DNA of 64,000 nucleotides, taken from the NCBI GenBank assembly GCA_963669155.1, contig OZ022589.1, forward strand, positions 3,847,680-3,911,679, in the 5' to 3' direction. How positions within the stretch are numbered: position 1 is the stretch's first letter; the number at the start of each line of letters is the position of its first letter. Below, piece after piece: positions 38,101-47,306 of this stretch. The stretch comes from Arbacia lixula (lineage: Eukaryota > Echinodermata > Echinoidea > Arbacioida > Arbaciidae). Position numbers and translations under genes: made by a program. Below the pieces are notes generated by a model. It did no database searches. It was not told the DNA's origin and worked only from the letters and a program-made list of their open reading frames with translations.

Positions 38101-41100
38101 AATACGCAACATTTTGTCCGATTTTACTAAATTCTTTCAAAATGCTCCGTGACATTATTGGTCAGGTGATGACCATAGTTGTGACAATATGTAACATCCA
38201 TATATGTTTTGAAAAGCAGAAGAAATGCCAAAAACATTAGGCCGACTTGAAAGGAAATGTGGGGTATGGTTCTTGGATTACAAGGATTTGAAACGCTTCA
38301 ACCAAAAAGTAGCACGTATGTTGAAAAGCCCGCTTGCTTTGGCAGGACGCTGTAAATAGTGAATAAACCTCGTAACAATTTCAAAAGAACAACTTGCTGA
38401 AAACAGGATCTTGATTTAAAATACCCACGTTAATGATAATCAAGTGTTCTCTTTGTTGTTAGTAAGAACCTCCCCATCTTCGTTTCTATTGTTTTACTCT
38501 CCGATCAATAGTGCAGAGCAGGAGACTCACAAAAAAAAGGACATCGGGATTTCATTGATTAAGGGTAACTAAGTTAACATCCTGCTTTTTGTTTGGTAAG
38601 GTCTTTTACAAGTTTCATACAATTGGAGAATATGTTGATATGAAATGTATTGGGTCATGCAGCTGGAAAGCGGGCTTTTCACGCCGAGAGGTAGGAAAAG
38701 ATGAGTGAGTGAGAAAAAAGAAGGGGGAGATAAATATCTCGCCATTTTGACATATAATTTTTTATAAGTCGACTTGGCAAAGCTAAAATATCTCGCCATG
38801 TTGACATATAACTTTATCTAAGTCAACTTCGCAAGATAACGCTTCTCGCCATGTCGAGATGGCAAGATAAAGTATCTCGCCAAGTCGTACCTAGTACAGT
38901 AGTAAATTGCGATAATAATTGTTATCCAAATCGTTCGAGCATGTGGCCGTGGAAGTTGATCGCTACTCGGACGCCATGCATGCGAGACGACGCGGCGCAC
39001 TGGCGAGCTGTACGTCGTTTCGAACTTTGGTCCGTGCTATACCATGCTTCGTTACGGACATCAAAGAACGCCTTTCGTTGACATGCTTTTAAATTAAGAA
39101 ATAATTAGAAGTCGAACACTAGTACTACAAGTGGAACTATAGTACAGGCACATGTTTCATCTTCATTCGAGAGCAAGCTCCGCCGCGGAATTGAAGTCTA
39201 GTGGACACGGGAATCATAGAAGTTGCATCTGCGAATTCTGATAGACATGATACGGGGGCAGCAATAGCTCATTTATAGCTGCAGTTGCCGCCAGCTAGCT
39301 TGCAGCGAGCTGCCGCTAGCTGCAGCGGGCCGGGGATTAAAGCTATAATCCGACCGATTAAGAAGTATGGCAGCGAGCGGCAGCGGGCACAGGGGGAGCT
39401 GCGAGAGTGGATGTGAGTTCTATTGTGCTTTAATTATCGCAGCTAGCTGCCGCTGGCTGACGCTATTATCCTGTCTTAGAGCGTGCAGGCGTACGCTCGC
39501 GGCGTGCGCGCTGCCAAAATAATATGGATGTGCTCCCTTACTATCCATGGGTAAAGCGACACTACTGACCACTTAGTCGGTTTGCATGCCCATATGTCAC
39601 ATTTATTGTGCACAACTTTAATAAATTTCCCTTTCTAGAATGAACAAAGATTTCTGTAGAGTTGTTTGTGTCAAAGTAAAGGGGTAGGAAGTACCCTATC
39701 ATGTAGCCCTGCCCCTAATCGGGATATCTGGGAATGTTAGTCCCATGCAATGAAAGAGGCACATATATTTATCTATGTTAATCAATATATAACGTATTAC
39801 TGTATTTCTGAAATAGACTTGGTATTTAGGGTTGTCAGTGAATCAAATAGGTAGCCATTTACACCCCACTTTACAGCATTTACAATAGTTAGCTACGTAG
39901 CAATACTTTATACTGGATACTATCACTTTAGGTATAATTCAGTTTACTAATAAGAATTATTTTTGGGGTGGGTGGGGTGAGGGGTTGTGTGTGGCAAAAG
40001 GTACAAACCCCCAACCCTTCCTTACTTCAGGATTTTGTAAATGGATATTGACATGGTCATCGACATTATCAATATTTGCCAAGCAGGTATTAGGATGATG
40101 AGTAAAAAGCCTGATAAATGCTAAATAATTAGCAATGAGTCAATTAAAATCATGTGCATGTATATTTTCTCTCCTTGAAGCACCAAAAAGGGCAAGATAT
40201 ACCCTAGCTATGACCCATTTGAAGTGGAACAACACTGTCAAAATCTGTATTCATAGCTCTCAGTTTATCCAACTTTTGACTGATATTTTCAATCATGTGG
40301 AAGGGTACGTTCAGAGGCATATTGTGCTTGGGAGCTCAGGGAGCGGAAATCGAATAGTTCAGATTTGCTTTCATGAACACGCAAGAAGTCTTTCCAAGTC
40401 TTTTTATCGCAGTGGTGAGATGCACCAACACACCACTTTATCTTTTATCATGCTTATGTCAGCTTGTGCTTTACAGAATGACATCGATGTAAACATCCAA
40501 CACGATATCAAAAAGTCTCAAATTTAAAACTTCACATATTGTAGAAAGACATCATCGACCTCTGCTAACCATGCGTGCAATGGATGCATCCATGAGTGAG
40601 GTATCAGAAGATCATTGATCTCTTCAAGGAAAGAGTTTCCCATCTCTTCAGTTATTAGTTGCTGCTCATTGCGGCAGCTTTCCTGGCTAATTTGATGGGC
40701 TGGTGACCCAAAAGTCTGCAGCAATTCTGAGCAGCAGAGTTAATATCATGCAAGATTACGAGGTAATAAGGTAAAAATTTATGTTAGAATTTTTGATTGC
40801 CGCACGTCATCATGGGAGGTGGACCATGAAACACAAGCCTTGTGCTTTTGGTGATCTCCCTATACAGCTTCCAGCTCGTCATAAATCACGCCCTGGTCTG
40901 GTACAGCCTGTAAATCCATGGTTCAGCTAGATATTAGTTCCATGAGACAAGTTAATTGATGTTAAAAATCTATATTTTCAACAGCTTCTTTTGTGAAGAG
41001 AACATTTTCAATTCTCAGCCACTGCGCTTAATTTGAAATGACTGGCGATCTCTTTACAATGTTTGCTATTCTAACTAAGTTTGTGGCAACACCATCATGG

Positions 41101-44100
41101 TCACAACCTTTCTGAAGAGCACCTGTGATGTCAAGAATCTATCTCTTCCCTGATAATATGTCATTTAGTCCGGTAATATATACATGTAGTCGTATAAATA
41201 ATAGTCTTTATTCTCTGGTCGTGTGGATACAGTAGCAGCAGAAAAGAAGGGTGAGCAAATGAAGGCCTAAAAGTATGGTTTTCTACAGGCTCGATACAAT
41301 TACAAAACAGGACATCTGTGGAATCATGAAGCAGAGGTAGAGCATTGAATCTGGATAGCACTGTTAATTCAGATTGAGAGATAACGATCAAGGTTAAGTC
41401 ACAGTACATTACAATGTAGCATCGTGATGGAAAGAAAATAGATGTTGATTCCAGATAGATTTGTATGAAGATAATACACCAATTGAAAGGGAAAAAGTGT
41501 TTATTTCAAGTAAATTACCTTACAAGGGTGCCAAATGTTAAATGCATTTTGTATTCAGTATACCACAGAAACATATTGCTTGAAATCAATCTGGAATTTC
41601 AAAGAAAGGCGCATGTTTTCTGGAAAATGCACATCATATTAGAATCAGCGTTTGCGAGGGAAAAACGAATTATTTCAATATTATTATCAATAACCTCTCA
41701 AGGTCACCAAATGGCAAATAAATGATGTCACTCATCTGAAAAATATCCCCTAAACCAATTTACTTGACAGGAAAGTGAGCTTTCTGAGATAAAGTGCATA
41801 TGTTACTAAAGAAACTCAAGGTTTATGTAAAGGGTCACATGGCAAAGGTGTGAAATGGGGCTTTTGAGGTCTCTCAAGTTCAGCAAAGATTAGGCATACA
41901 CTGTATTTAATTCCTCGGAATGAACACATATGCATTTGGGGTACCTTAAATTTTGTAAATGAAGAAGAGTACACATTTGCACATGAAACACTCTCATATT
42001 ATGAAGTTGAATGTGTCAAAATGTAAAAAACACACATTTTGAGGAAAATTGTCTCAGGGTCATAGAAGATCAAATATTTTCATTCCTTGGAGTTTTACGG
42101 TTATCAAAACATCTTCATAACAAAATAAATTGACATATACCAAAGAAATATACAATTTTGATGACGTTAACAGGTGCTAAATTAAAAAAAAAGCATGATT
42201 TTGACATCAATGACCTTTCAAGGTCACTAGAAGCTTAGGTCATAACAGTGACATTTACCAAAGAAACACACCATTTTCATGAAGGTAGCAGGTACTAAAT
42301 TGAAAAAAAGCACGATTTTGACGTCAATGAAGATTGAAGGTCACAGGAGGTCAGGAGAGGTCAAGTACAAAGTGCTTCCATAGCTTAAATCGAAGCTTAG
42401 GTCATAACGATGACATTTACCCCAAAATACACAATTTTCATGAAGTTAGCTGGTGCTAAATTGAAAGAAAATGACGTCAATGACCTTTCAAGGTCACCAG
42501 AAGTTACCAGAGGTCACCAGAGGTCAAGTACAAAGTGCTTCCATAGCTTTAGTCGAAGCTTAGGTCATAACGATGACATATAAAAAAGAAATATATAATT
42601 TTAATGAAGTTACCTTGTGCCAAAGTGAAAAAACATGATTTTGACGTCAATGACCTTTCAAGGTCACCAGAGGTCACCAGAGGTCAAGTACAAAGTGCTT
42701 CCATAGCTTAAATCGAAGCTTAGGTCATAACGATGACATATACCAAAGAAATATATAATTTTAATGAAGTTAGCTTGTGCCAAAGTGAAAAAAGCATGAT
42801 TTTGACGTCAATGACCTTTCAAGGTCACCAGAGGTCACCAAAGGTCAAGTCCAAAGTGCTTCCATAGCTTAAATGAAAGCTTGAGTCACAAAGATGATAT
42901 GGTGAAAATTTCATGCTTTAGTCATCAAGTGCACAATTGTTGTGGTTAACTGCCTAACTACAAGGTTTGCAGGAAGGCAAGAGGGTCATTGGAGCATGTC
43001 CTGTCAGCTTGTGGAGGGTTATTGCAAGCCTATACATGGAGGCATAACCAGGTCTTGAAGGAGATGGGAGCTTTGGCAAGGGCAGCAGTAGAGGCGAGAA
43101 AGAAGAATGGACCCCCGAGGGTGAAGGGCATCGGGTTTGTCAAAAAGGGGACAAGATGTAGGAGGACTAGGCAAGTACAAGGTGTGGGTGGGCTGTTAGC
43201 TGCTGCAGACGACTGGGAAGTACATGTGGATGAAGGGAATAGGACTATGCCGGAAGACGTGTTAGTCACAGCCCTGCGGCCAGATATGGTTCTAGTGGCT
43301 AGGTCGGCACGTAAGATTGTGATGGTCGAGTTGACGATGCCATGGGAGACGAGGATAGAAGAGGCAAGGGAGAGGAAAATGGACAAATATGCTAGTCTGA
43401 AGCAGGAGTGTGAGCAGAATGGATGGGGAGGGGAGGTACATACCGTTGAGGTTGGGTGCAGGGGGTTTGCGGGTGTCTCTGTAAGAAGGTGGATCCGAGC
43501 AATGGGGTTCAGTGGTAGGGAAGGGGAGAAGTGGGTGAGGAGAATGTGTGGGGCTGCCGAGACGGGCTCGGCTTGGGTTGTTCAGAAGGCATCGTAGTGT
43601 TTTTTTGGACAATCCAGATCACTCGGGTGTCAACGGGGGTGCTGTCCAGGGTATTCCAGCGTAGCACTGACCGGCCAGGGGGAGGTGTACAGCACTCAAA
43701 TGGCCGAAACACCTGTGATCCGTGGTGTGCTGCTGATGACCCGTTGACATCTGCAGAATTTAAGATCCTTCTGTATTTTCTACTGTTGTCTCAACATAAG
43801 AAGTCATTTTCATGTCTTAGTTGAGTGACTACACTTTAAAAATCGCACAAGATATGCCAAAGTGTACTGTTCAAACGGCATAAACCAATACCCTCGTGAC
43901 TTTTGAAAAGTGAACATTTGCCTTTATTGTGTGTACACTCATGCGTGACTGTGTGGATTGGTGTGATTTTTACACAAAGTTAGTCAATAAGTAAAGGTAT
44001 AATCCTCCTGAGTTTTGTTGCTCAATACCGGTGCGGTAAAAAGCTTTGTTATTTTGATAAGGGGGGGGGGGGATACTTACTTTTTTGTTGTGTTTATGTA

Positions 44101-45254
44101 GGATTCGTCTGTCAAATAAACATTCGTGCAACTGTCATGGTTGCCAGCTATTATTCACAATACTTCGCGCGTCTTGGACAGTGACGAGGACACAGGGTGA
44201 TTTAAAAGCCACGCGTGACCAAGAATGTTTAAATCATGCGTCGAGGCGCAAATCTCCCTCAGTGCAATGAACATGTTACATCCAGTGTGATAGGAAACGT
44301 CTTCACGGCGGTCTGCCCAAAATCCGGCGTCAGCGTTTTCTTATTTGGTTGTATATATGTTATAGAACTCATGATCGACATTCTGTGAAGTGAAGAGATC
44401 GCCTCAAAATACTTTATTTTGGTAAAAGTACACGCAAACTCAATTATTATTATCTTTAAATCCTGATCACGGTAGAGCATATTATCTCGTCCCTGTCAGA
44501 TTTTGGCTTGAATATGTCAAATGTGGCGTTAATATACAACTAACCTACGAGTTGCTGTGACCTGGTACATCTATTGCCGAAGTGGGATCGAAAGTGCCAT
44601 TATCAAAGGCTTTAGTACAAAATAACCGTTGGTCTAACCTTACTTACGATAAGTCTAACATTGACTTGATATGTTCATCAGCATCATCATCATCATTAGG
44701 CATCGTTCAAACATTGTTGGATGAAGCCCTCCTCAATCAGTTTCCATTCACTTCTATTTGCTGTCATTCTGTTCCATGTTGCTATGCTTGTGTATGTTAA
44801 TATTTCGTCTCTCCACCTTCTCTTTTGTCGACCCCTTCTTCGCTTTCCTGTTCTTGATTGCCATTCTGTGAGTTACTTGTTCCATCTGTTGTCTTGTGTT
44901 ATATATAAGTGTCCTGCCCATCTCAATTTCATCTCTTTAATTTTTCAATAATATAGTAATAGTGCTTGACTTTTTGAAGTAATGTGAAATTGAGGAATTT
45001 TCTTTCCATAGCTCTTTGTGTTATTTTCAATTTATGTTCCATTTCTTAAGTCGTTGACCAGGTTTCTGCCCCATATGTCAATGTCGTTAAAATGCACTGG
45101 TCAAATATCCTCCTCCTCATTCTGAGTGGTATTTTCATGTCAGTTAAAAGTTCCCTGTACATATCAAAATATCTCCACCCTGTTTCAGACACACACTAAC
45201 TCTCAACATTGTACCACTGCCACTACTACTACTATTCCTCCTCCTCCTCCTATA

Positions 45255-45322
<68 letters not shown>

Positions 45323-45494
45323 CTTCTTCTTCTTCTTCTTCTTCTTCTTCTTCTTCTTCTACTACTACTACTACCATGACTACTACTACTACTACTACTA
45401 CTTCTACTTCTACTCCTTTTACAACTACTTTACTACTACTGCTACTACTACTTCTACTACTACTTCTACTACTTCTACTACTACTACTACTACA

Positions 45495-45525
<31 letters not shown>

Positions 45526-47306
45526 CTTCTTCTTCTTCTTCTTCTTCTTCTACTACTTGTACTACTACTACTACTACTACTTCTTCTTCTACTACTACTA
45601 CTGCTACTACTACTTCTGTTACTACTTTTACTCCAATTTCTTACATTACTACTACATCTACTCTTACTACTTGTACTAACACTACTACTTCTTGTGGTTG
45701 TATTACTATTATTACTCCTTGACTTGTTGACTTGACTTGCTGTTGATATCTTAGACTACCCGAGTACCGGTAGTTGCTAACTGTTAATGATATTTACACC
45801 TCGGGCCAGCGGCCGTTATATCTACTGCTTCTTTACGTCTAGCTATTTACTGAACTACGAGGAAAGCATTCAGGCATTAGTTAATCTTGTTGGATATATT
45901 AAGGTCTTGATGAAGTACAGACTTTAACATAATGGGGCAATTTGGGTATGAATGATATAATGATATATATGATATATAAACTCTCACGTATAGTATACGT
46001 AATTTGCATTGGACGTCTTTATCTGATGTACATCCCTATACACATAAAACAAATGTCAACATACTCAGGCAATGCAGCTCGATGTCACGGCCCTATAAGC
46101 TGATTCTTTAAAACATATGAAACGTCGGACTTTCATCTCTTTGTTCCCGTTGGCCATCAGGTCTTCTAGATTGATTACGCTGGACATCCATTGGTAGACT
46201 ATCTTGTCTCAAATGCAGATTCATCAGAATACACACAGCGGGTTTGATTACATAATATATGTAAATGCAATGCTGAAATGGATATTCATTAGAATAAAAC
46301 AAACTCAGTCTGGTATTGTTTCTTAATATACTTTCCGACGTAAACGAACGAAGAATTCCAAGAACAAAATAACTAATTTCAATTAATATGATTCATTAGA
46401 AAAAAAAATGTTTTGCATAAAAGATTGTGGTCGTGGTTCACCGCGACGTGAAGGCATCAATCATCAAAAAGAAAAAAACAAGGAAATGGATCAGTCAGGC
46501 ATAGACGGAAAACATTCATCACCAGAAAAACATCATCCTACGATAACAACATATGAAGAGCTTATTTCCAAATGCGCTAAATCAATTTTTACCAAAATGG
46601 AGTTATAAGTAAGAGTACGTGCACATTGCACATGTGCATTCATAGAGTCATTTCTTTTCTTGAAATAGTTTTCAGTTCACCAGCGTTATGACCCATATTT
46701 CAATTAATTGTTCATAGGGGGGAAATGAATTGCACAATAATTAATAGTTCGGATATTATGAGCAAAATTACACAATATTTTCTTCAATTTCCTGAAAATA
46801 AATATAAACATTACCTTTCTGGATCTAGCCTCTTTTGTAATCCAACTGAAATGGATCTAACCCTTTTTGAAAAAGAAGTGATTTTTTCTTTGCCATTTTT
46901 GTTCGCTTTTCAATGGGAATTTCATTTTTTGCTTGGTGTCATCTTATATAGCTACTTCAAATCCATACATTTAGAAATAAAAATTAAATTTGATGAATAA
47001 TGAATCTAACCCCTTTTGCAAATGAGCTCTTCACATACTAATATTATACTGTACGAAAAGTCCAGTATATCATTGACAGTAATGGAGGCTAATGTTATCA
47101 AGATCACGTGATATAATGTATAGGCTCACCTTGTTGTATCGATCACACATAGAGTCGTAGGCCCTTCGGAGGTCGTCGTTCATGAGTTTCCCCGACGTCA
47201 CCATGTCGATGTGCATCCACGCATCGACGTGCCGATCGGTGAGGTTGTTGTTCATGAGATGGACGTCATTGGTCCGGGCAACGACCACATCTCCGTTTGT
47301 AGTCAT
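22421..47306 (-). CDS. METTL27: METTL27 (WBSCR27)-like SAM-dependent methyltransferase, five coding exons
   Basis: Coding exons in transcript order are 47130-47306, 24615-24737, 23601-23736, 23244-23336 and 22421-22608. Every intron is GT-AG and the phases agree (0, 0, 1, 1), giving an uninterrupted 238-residue protein, close to the usual length of this family (human METTL27 is about 245). Residues 83-95 carry methyltransferase motif I (RSARILDCACGTG). Residues 110-122 (TGADMSEKSVEVA) form the second strand with the acidic D113 expected to bind the SAM ribose. Residues 146-157 (DSFDGIISVGTF) and VVKPGG then FIVIT (from about 172) match motifs II-III of class I Rossmann methyltransferases. The family is named from the Williams-Beuren region gene and its substrate is unknown. 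The start at 47306 is the first ATG of the exon and could be preceded by a 5' UTR exon. The 22.4-kb first intron is unusually long and repeat-filled. Seen: exons, phases, motifs. Inferred: family name. Confidence 0.85.
23065..23223 (+). repeat. (GAA)n/(GGA)n array in METTL27-like intron 4
   Basis: About 155 bases of pure purine triplets, mainly GAA, ending in (GGA)n at 23193-23223. It ends only 20 bases from the exon 4 donor. Confidence 0.95.
23244..23336 (-). CDS. METTL27: METTL27-like coding exon 4
   Basis: 93 bases. The first two bases complete codon 146 (Asp), giving DSFDGIISVGTFIPGHVD, and the exon ends one base into a Gly codon (VVKP-G). The acceptor is ATAG and the donor is GTACAC, a non-optimal donor. 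About 20 bases beyond the donor the intron enters a 150-base (TTC/TCC)n tract in transcript sense. Confidence 0.85.
23601..23736 (-). CDS. METTL27: METTL27-like coding exon 3
   Basis: Residues 101-145 plus one base of codon 146. The acceptor is ACAG directly before ATGCGAAAGCTC; the donor is GTAGGT. It encodes the second Rossmann strand TNVTGADMS and the conserved stretch GCYSSFILGN typical of invertebrate METTL27-like proteins. Confidence 0.85.
23760..24600 (+). repeat. Pyrimidine-rich intron 2 of the METTL27-like gene
   Basis: Nearly all C/T on the + strand, so the transcript is purine-rich. It contains pure (CT)n at 24408-24455 and (TCC)n at 24515-24545. The long frames here are artefacts. 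Confidence 0.9.
24615..24737 (-). CDS. METTL27: METTL27-like coding exon 2 (SAM motif I)
   Basis: 41 complete codons, residues 60-100, preceded by a TAG acceptor and followed by GTGGGT. It holds the glycine-rich SAM loop DCACGTG (residues 89-95) and stays phase 0 on both sides. The intron that follows is strongly purine-rich in the transcript (GGA/GAG repeats). Confidence 0.85.
24738..25672. other. METTL27-like intron 1, AT-rich, no feature
   Basis: No coding or repeat structure recognised. Confidence 0.4.
25673..25908 (+). repeat. Interspersed repeat, copy B
   Basis: Second copy of the 13180-13432 repeat, in direct orientation and diverged by indels (one extra GACAATA block). Confidence 0.75.
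25909..28200. other. Intron 1 DNA, no gene seen
   Basis: AT-rich unique-looking sequence with a small G-rich patch at 27830-27880. Confidence 0.35.
28201..28430 (+). repeat. (GA)n cluster
   Basis: GA tracts at 28209-28257 and 28362-28398, with G runs. Confidence 0.95.
28431..29700. other. Intron 1 DNA, no gene seen
   Basis: Short reading frames only. Confidence 0.35.
29795..29840 (+). promoter_or_regulatory. Isolated promoter-like block: inverted CCAAT and TATATAAAAG
   Basis: GGATTGGCGG (about 29795) is followed at 29831-29840 by TATATAAAAG, a strong TATA box, within a GC-rich 120-base island. No transcript or coding exon was found downstream on the + strand, so this may be fortuitous or a remnant. 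Confidence 0.25.
29841..30570. other. Intron 1 DNA, no gene seen
   Basis: AT-rich, no structure recognised. Confidence 0.35.
30571..30858 (+). repeat. Interspersed repeat of about 290 bp with internal palindrome, copy 1
   Basis: Matches 53762-54032 in reverse orientation over its whole length. It contains the perfect palindrome ACTTTTTTCGTA / TACGAAAAAAGT at about 30668-30692. Probably a short non-autonomous element. Confidence 0.8.
30859..31415. other. Intron 1 DNA with a local degenerate duplication
   Basis: The blocks TTGCTGCATCATCAATTC (30940) and TTGCTGCATCAGCAATTC (31101), each followed by a TGCGTCA motif and AAGG.GATCT, indicate an old duplication of about 160 bases. Confidence 0.45.
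31416..31476 (+). repeat. (CA)n microsatellite
   Basis: CACA tract interrupted by CG, TG and TA. Confidence 0.9.
31755..32152 (+). repeat. Compound (CT)n-(CA)n-(TAC)n array
   Basis: (CT)n 31760-31870, (CA)n 31888-31929, a unique joint ACTAACTCTCAATATTGC, then about 65 TAC triplets. The same joint precedes the (TAC)n array at 45.2 kb. Confidence 0.95.
32990..33880 (+). repeat. Tandem repeat array, left arm (about 160-bp unit, 6 copies)
   Basis: Unit starts CATCGTTATGACCTAAG occur at about 32993, 33154, 33308, 33463, 33620 and 33789. Each unit contains GACCTCTGGTGACC and TGACCTTGAAAGGTCAT (or TTTAAAGGTCA), then CACTAGCTAACTTCATTAAA. Confidence 0.9.
34916..35576. mobile_element. Possible hAT-like insert with CAGTGG termini
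   Basis: The left end CAGTGGCGTAACAGGCAGGG and the right end, complemented CAGTGGTGGTTGGTAGAGG, both followed by G/C-rich stretches, bracket a purine-rich interior. No matching 8-bp duplication was found. CAGTGGCGTAA also occurs alone at 32171. Confidence 0.35.
36487..38471 (+). repeat. Higher-order repeat array inside the Harbinger-like element
   Basis: A block of about 150 bases beginning TATGTTGAAAAGCCC and ending GTGTTCTCTTTGTTGTTAGT occurs at 36487, 37660 and 38310. Between copies, units of about 245 bases (TGTGGTACGGTTCTTGGATT, CGGATTTTACGC, GTGACATTATTGGTCAG, ACATCCATATATGTTTTGAA) recur four to five times. Copies 2 and 3 are 650 bases apart and nearly identical. Confidence 0.85.
38735..38890 (+). 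repeat. Tandem repeat, about 55-60 bp, CTCGCCAT units
   Basis: ATATCTCGCCAT..TGACATATAA, then TAAGTCGACTTGGCAA, repeats about three times with changing linkers. Confidence 0.7.
39541..42109. other. Interior of the large TIR element, no gene recognised
   Basis: Open frames at 40135-40527 (+, 130 residues) and 40524-40724 (-, 66 residues) are the longest and match no family I know. They may be decayed transposon coding sequence. Confidence 0.4.
42110..42940 (-). repeat. Tandem repeat array, right arm (inverted copy of the left)
   Basis: About five units marked by GGTCATAACGATGACAT near 42238, 42401, 42563, 42723 and (diverged) 42894, with a period of about 160. Each carries CCTTTCAAGGTCACCAGAGG. 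Degenerate units may extend left to about 41690. Confidence 0.9.
42952..43785 (+). mobile_element. R2-type (restriction-like endonuclease) LINE fragment, C-terminal domain
   Basis: An open frame from about 42963 to 43597 reads KVCRKARGSLEHVLSACGG (the C...H...C half of the CCHC zinc site), then YTWRHNQVLKEM. LRPDMVLVARSARKIVMVE follows: the catalytic R-P-D-x14-E of restriction-like endonucleases in R2-type non-LTR elements. Next are TMPWE, KYASLKQECE and VEVGCRGFAG, and the stop is at 43595-43597. The reverse transcriptase is missing. It interrupts homology between the two arms of the surrounding element, so it is read as an insertion. The frame has no conventional ATG at its start. Confidence 0.65.
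44096..44664. other. Intron 1 DNA, no gene seen
   Basis: No structure recognised. Confidence 0.35.
44665..45145 (-). mobile_element. RTE-type LINE 3' fragment
   Basis: On the minus strand it reads KIPLRMRRRIFDQCILTTLTYGAETWS (split here as KIPLRMRRRIFDQC and LTYGAETWS), then ITQRAMERKFL, KLRWAGHL, DNRWNK, GKRRRGRQKRRWRDEI and GFIQQCLNDA. It ends in an (ATG)n tail (ATGATGATGATG at about 44685). Same clade as the element at 1-2010, but only the last 150 codons remain, with stops. Confidence 0.75.
45186..45722 (+). repeat. (TAC)n/(TTC)n compound array
   Basis: About 530 bases of alternating TAC and TTC triplet blocks; pure TTC runs at 45293-45358 and 45497-45550. Preceded by ACACACTAACTCTCAACATT, the same joint as at 31925. 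Confidence 0.95.
45723..47129. other. METTL27-like intron 1, first part
   Basis: AT-rich with ATAT blocks near 45955-45985; no gene signal. The + frame 46408-46608 is not recognised. Confidence 0.4.
47130..47306 (-). CDS. METTL27: METTL27-like coding exon 1
   Basis: Encodes residues 1-59 and ends in AYDSMCDRYNK, the helix that precedes the methyltransferase core (family members have a Y-D-x-W/M-x-x-x-Y-D pattern here). The exon ends on a full AAG codon followed by GTGAGC, a strong donor. The next exon opens with DLIEAQYNGP, which completes the family pattern and supports joining across 22 kb. The N-terminal 40 residues are not recognisable. Confidence 0.75.

Larger units (their letters stand above)
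33903..39537. mobile_element. PIF/Harbinger-like element, 5635 bp, TTA target duplication
   Basis: TTA at 33900-33902 and 39538-39540 flanks 40-bp inverted termini (33903-33942 and 39498-39537) with one mismatch, starting GGGAGCACATCCATATTATT. A 3-bp TTA/TWA duplication and a GGG start fit PIF/Harbinger. Subterminal regions on both sides (33930-34110, 39270-39510) are packed with GCAGC/GCTGC motifs, as expected of transposase binding sites. No transposase or Myb-like frame was recognised, so it is probably non-autonomous. It inserted into the larger 32485-44095 element. Confidence 0.7.
32485..44095. mobile_element. Candidate large element with long inverted termini (about 11.6 kb, composite)
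   Basis: The left arm starts AAACACAACAAAAAAGTAAG (32485) and the right arm ends with its exact inverse (44095). Homology then continues inward: TACCTTTACTTATTGACTAA (32559 against about 43980-44000), CATGCATGAGTG with CACA.TAAAGGCAAA, AATTGTGCACTT.ATGACTAAA (32950 against 42925-42942), and then a tandem repeat array in each arm. The left arm is about 32485-33890; the right arm is about 42110-44095 and is enlarged by an insert. Between them lie a nested Harbinger-like element (33903-39537) and 39541-42100. No transposase was recognised and no clear target duplication was found. Possibilities: a foldback-type or other large non-autonomous DNA transposon, or an inverted duplication of a repeat block. 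Confidence 0.6.

Noticed and set aside
40135-40724. Transposase of the large TIR element
   Set aside because: The two open frames show no catalytic motif that I recognise; calling them transposase would be a guess.
42989-43597. A host gene encoding a 200-residue protein
   Set aside because: The frame lacks a conventional ATG start and carries the zinc-site and RPD-x14-E motifs of R2-type LINE endonucleases.
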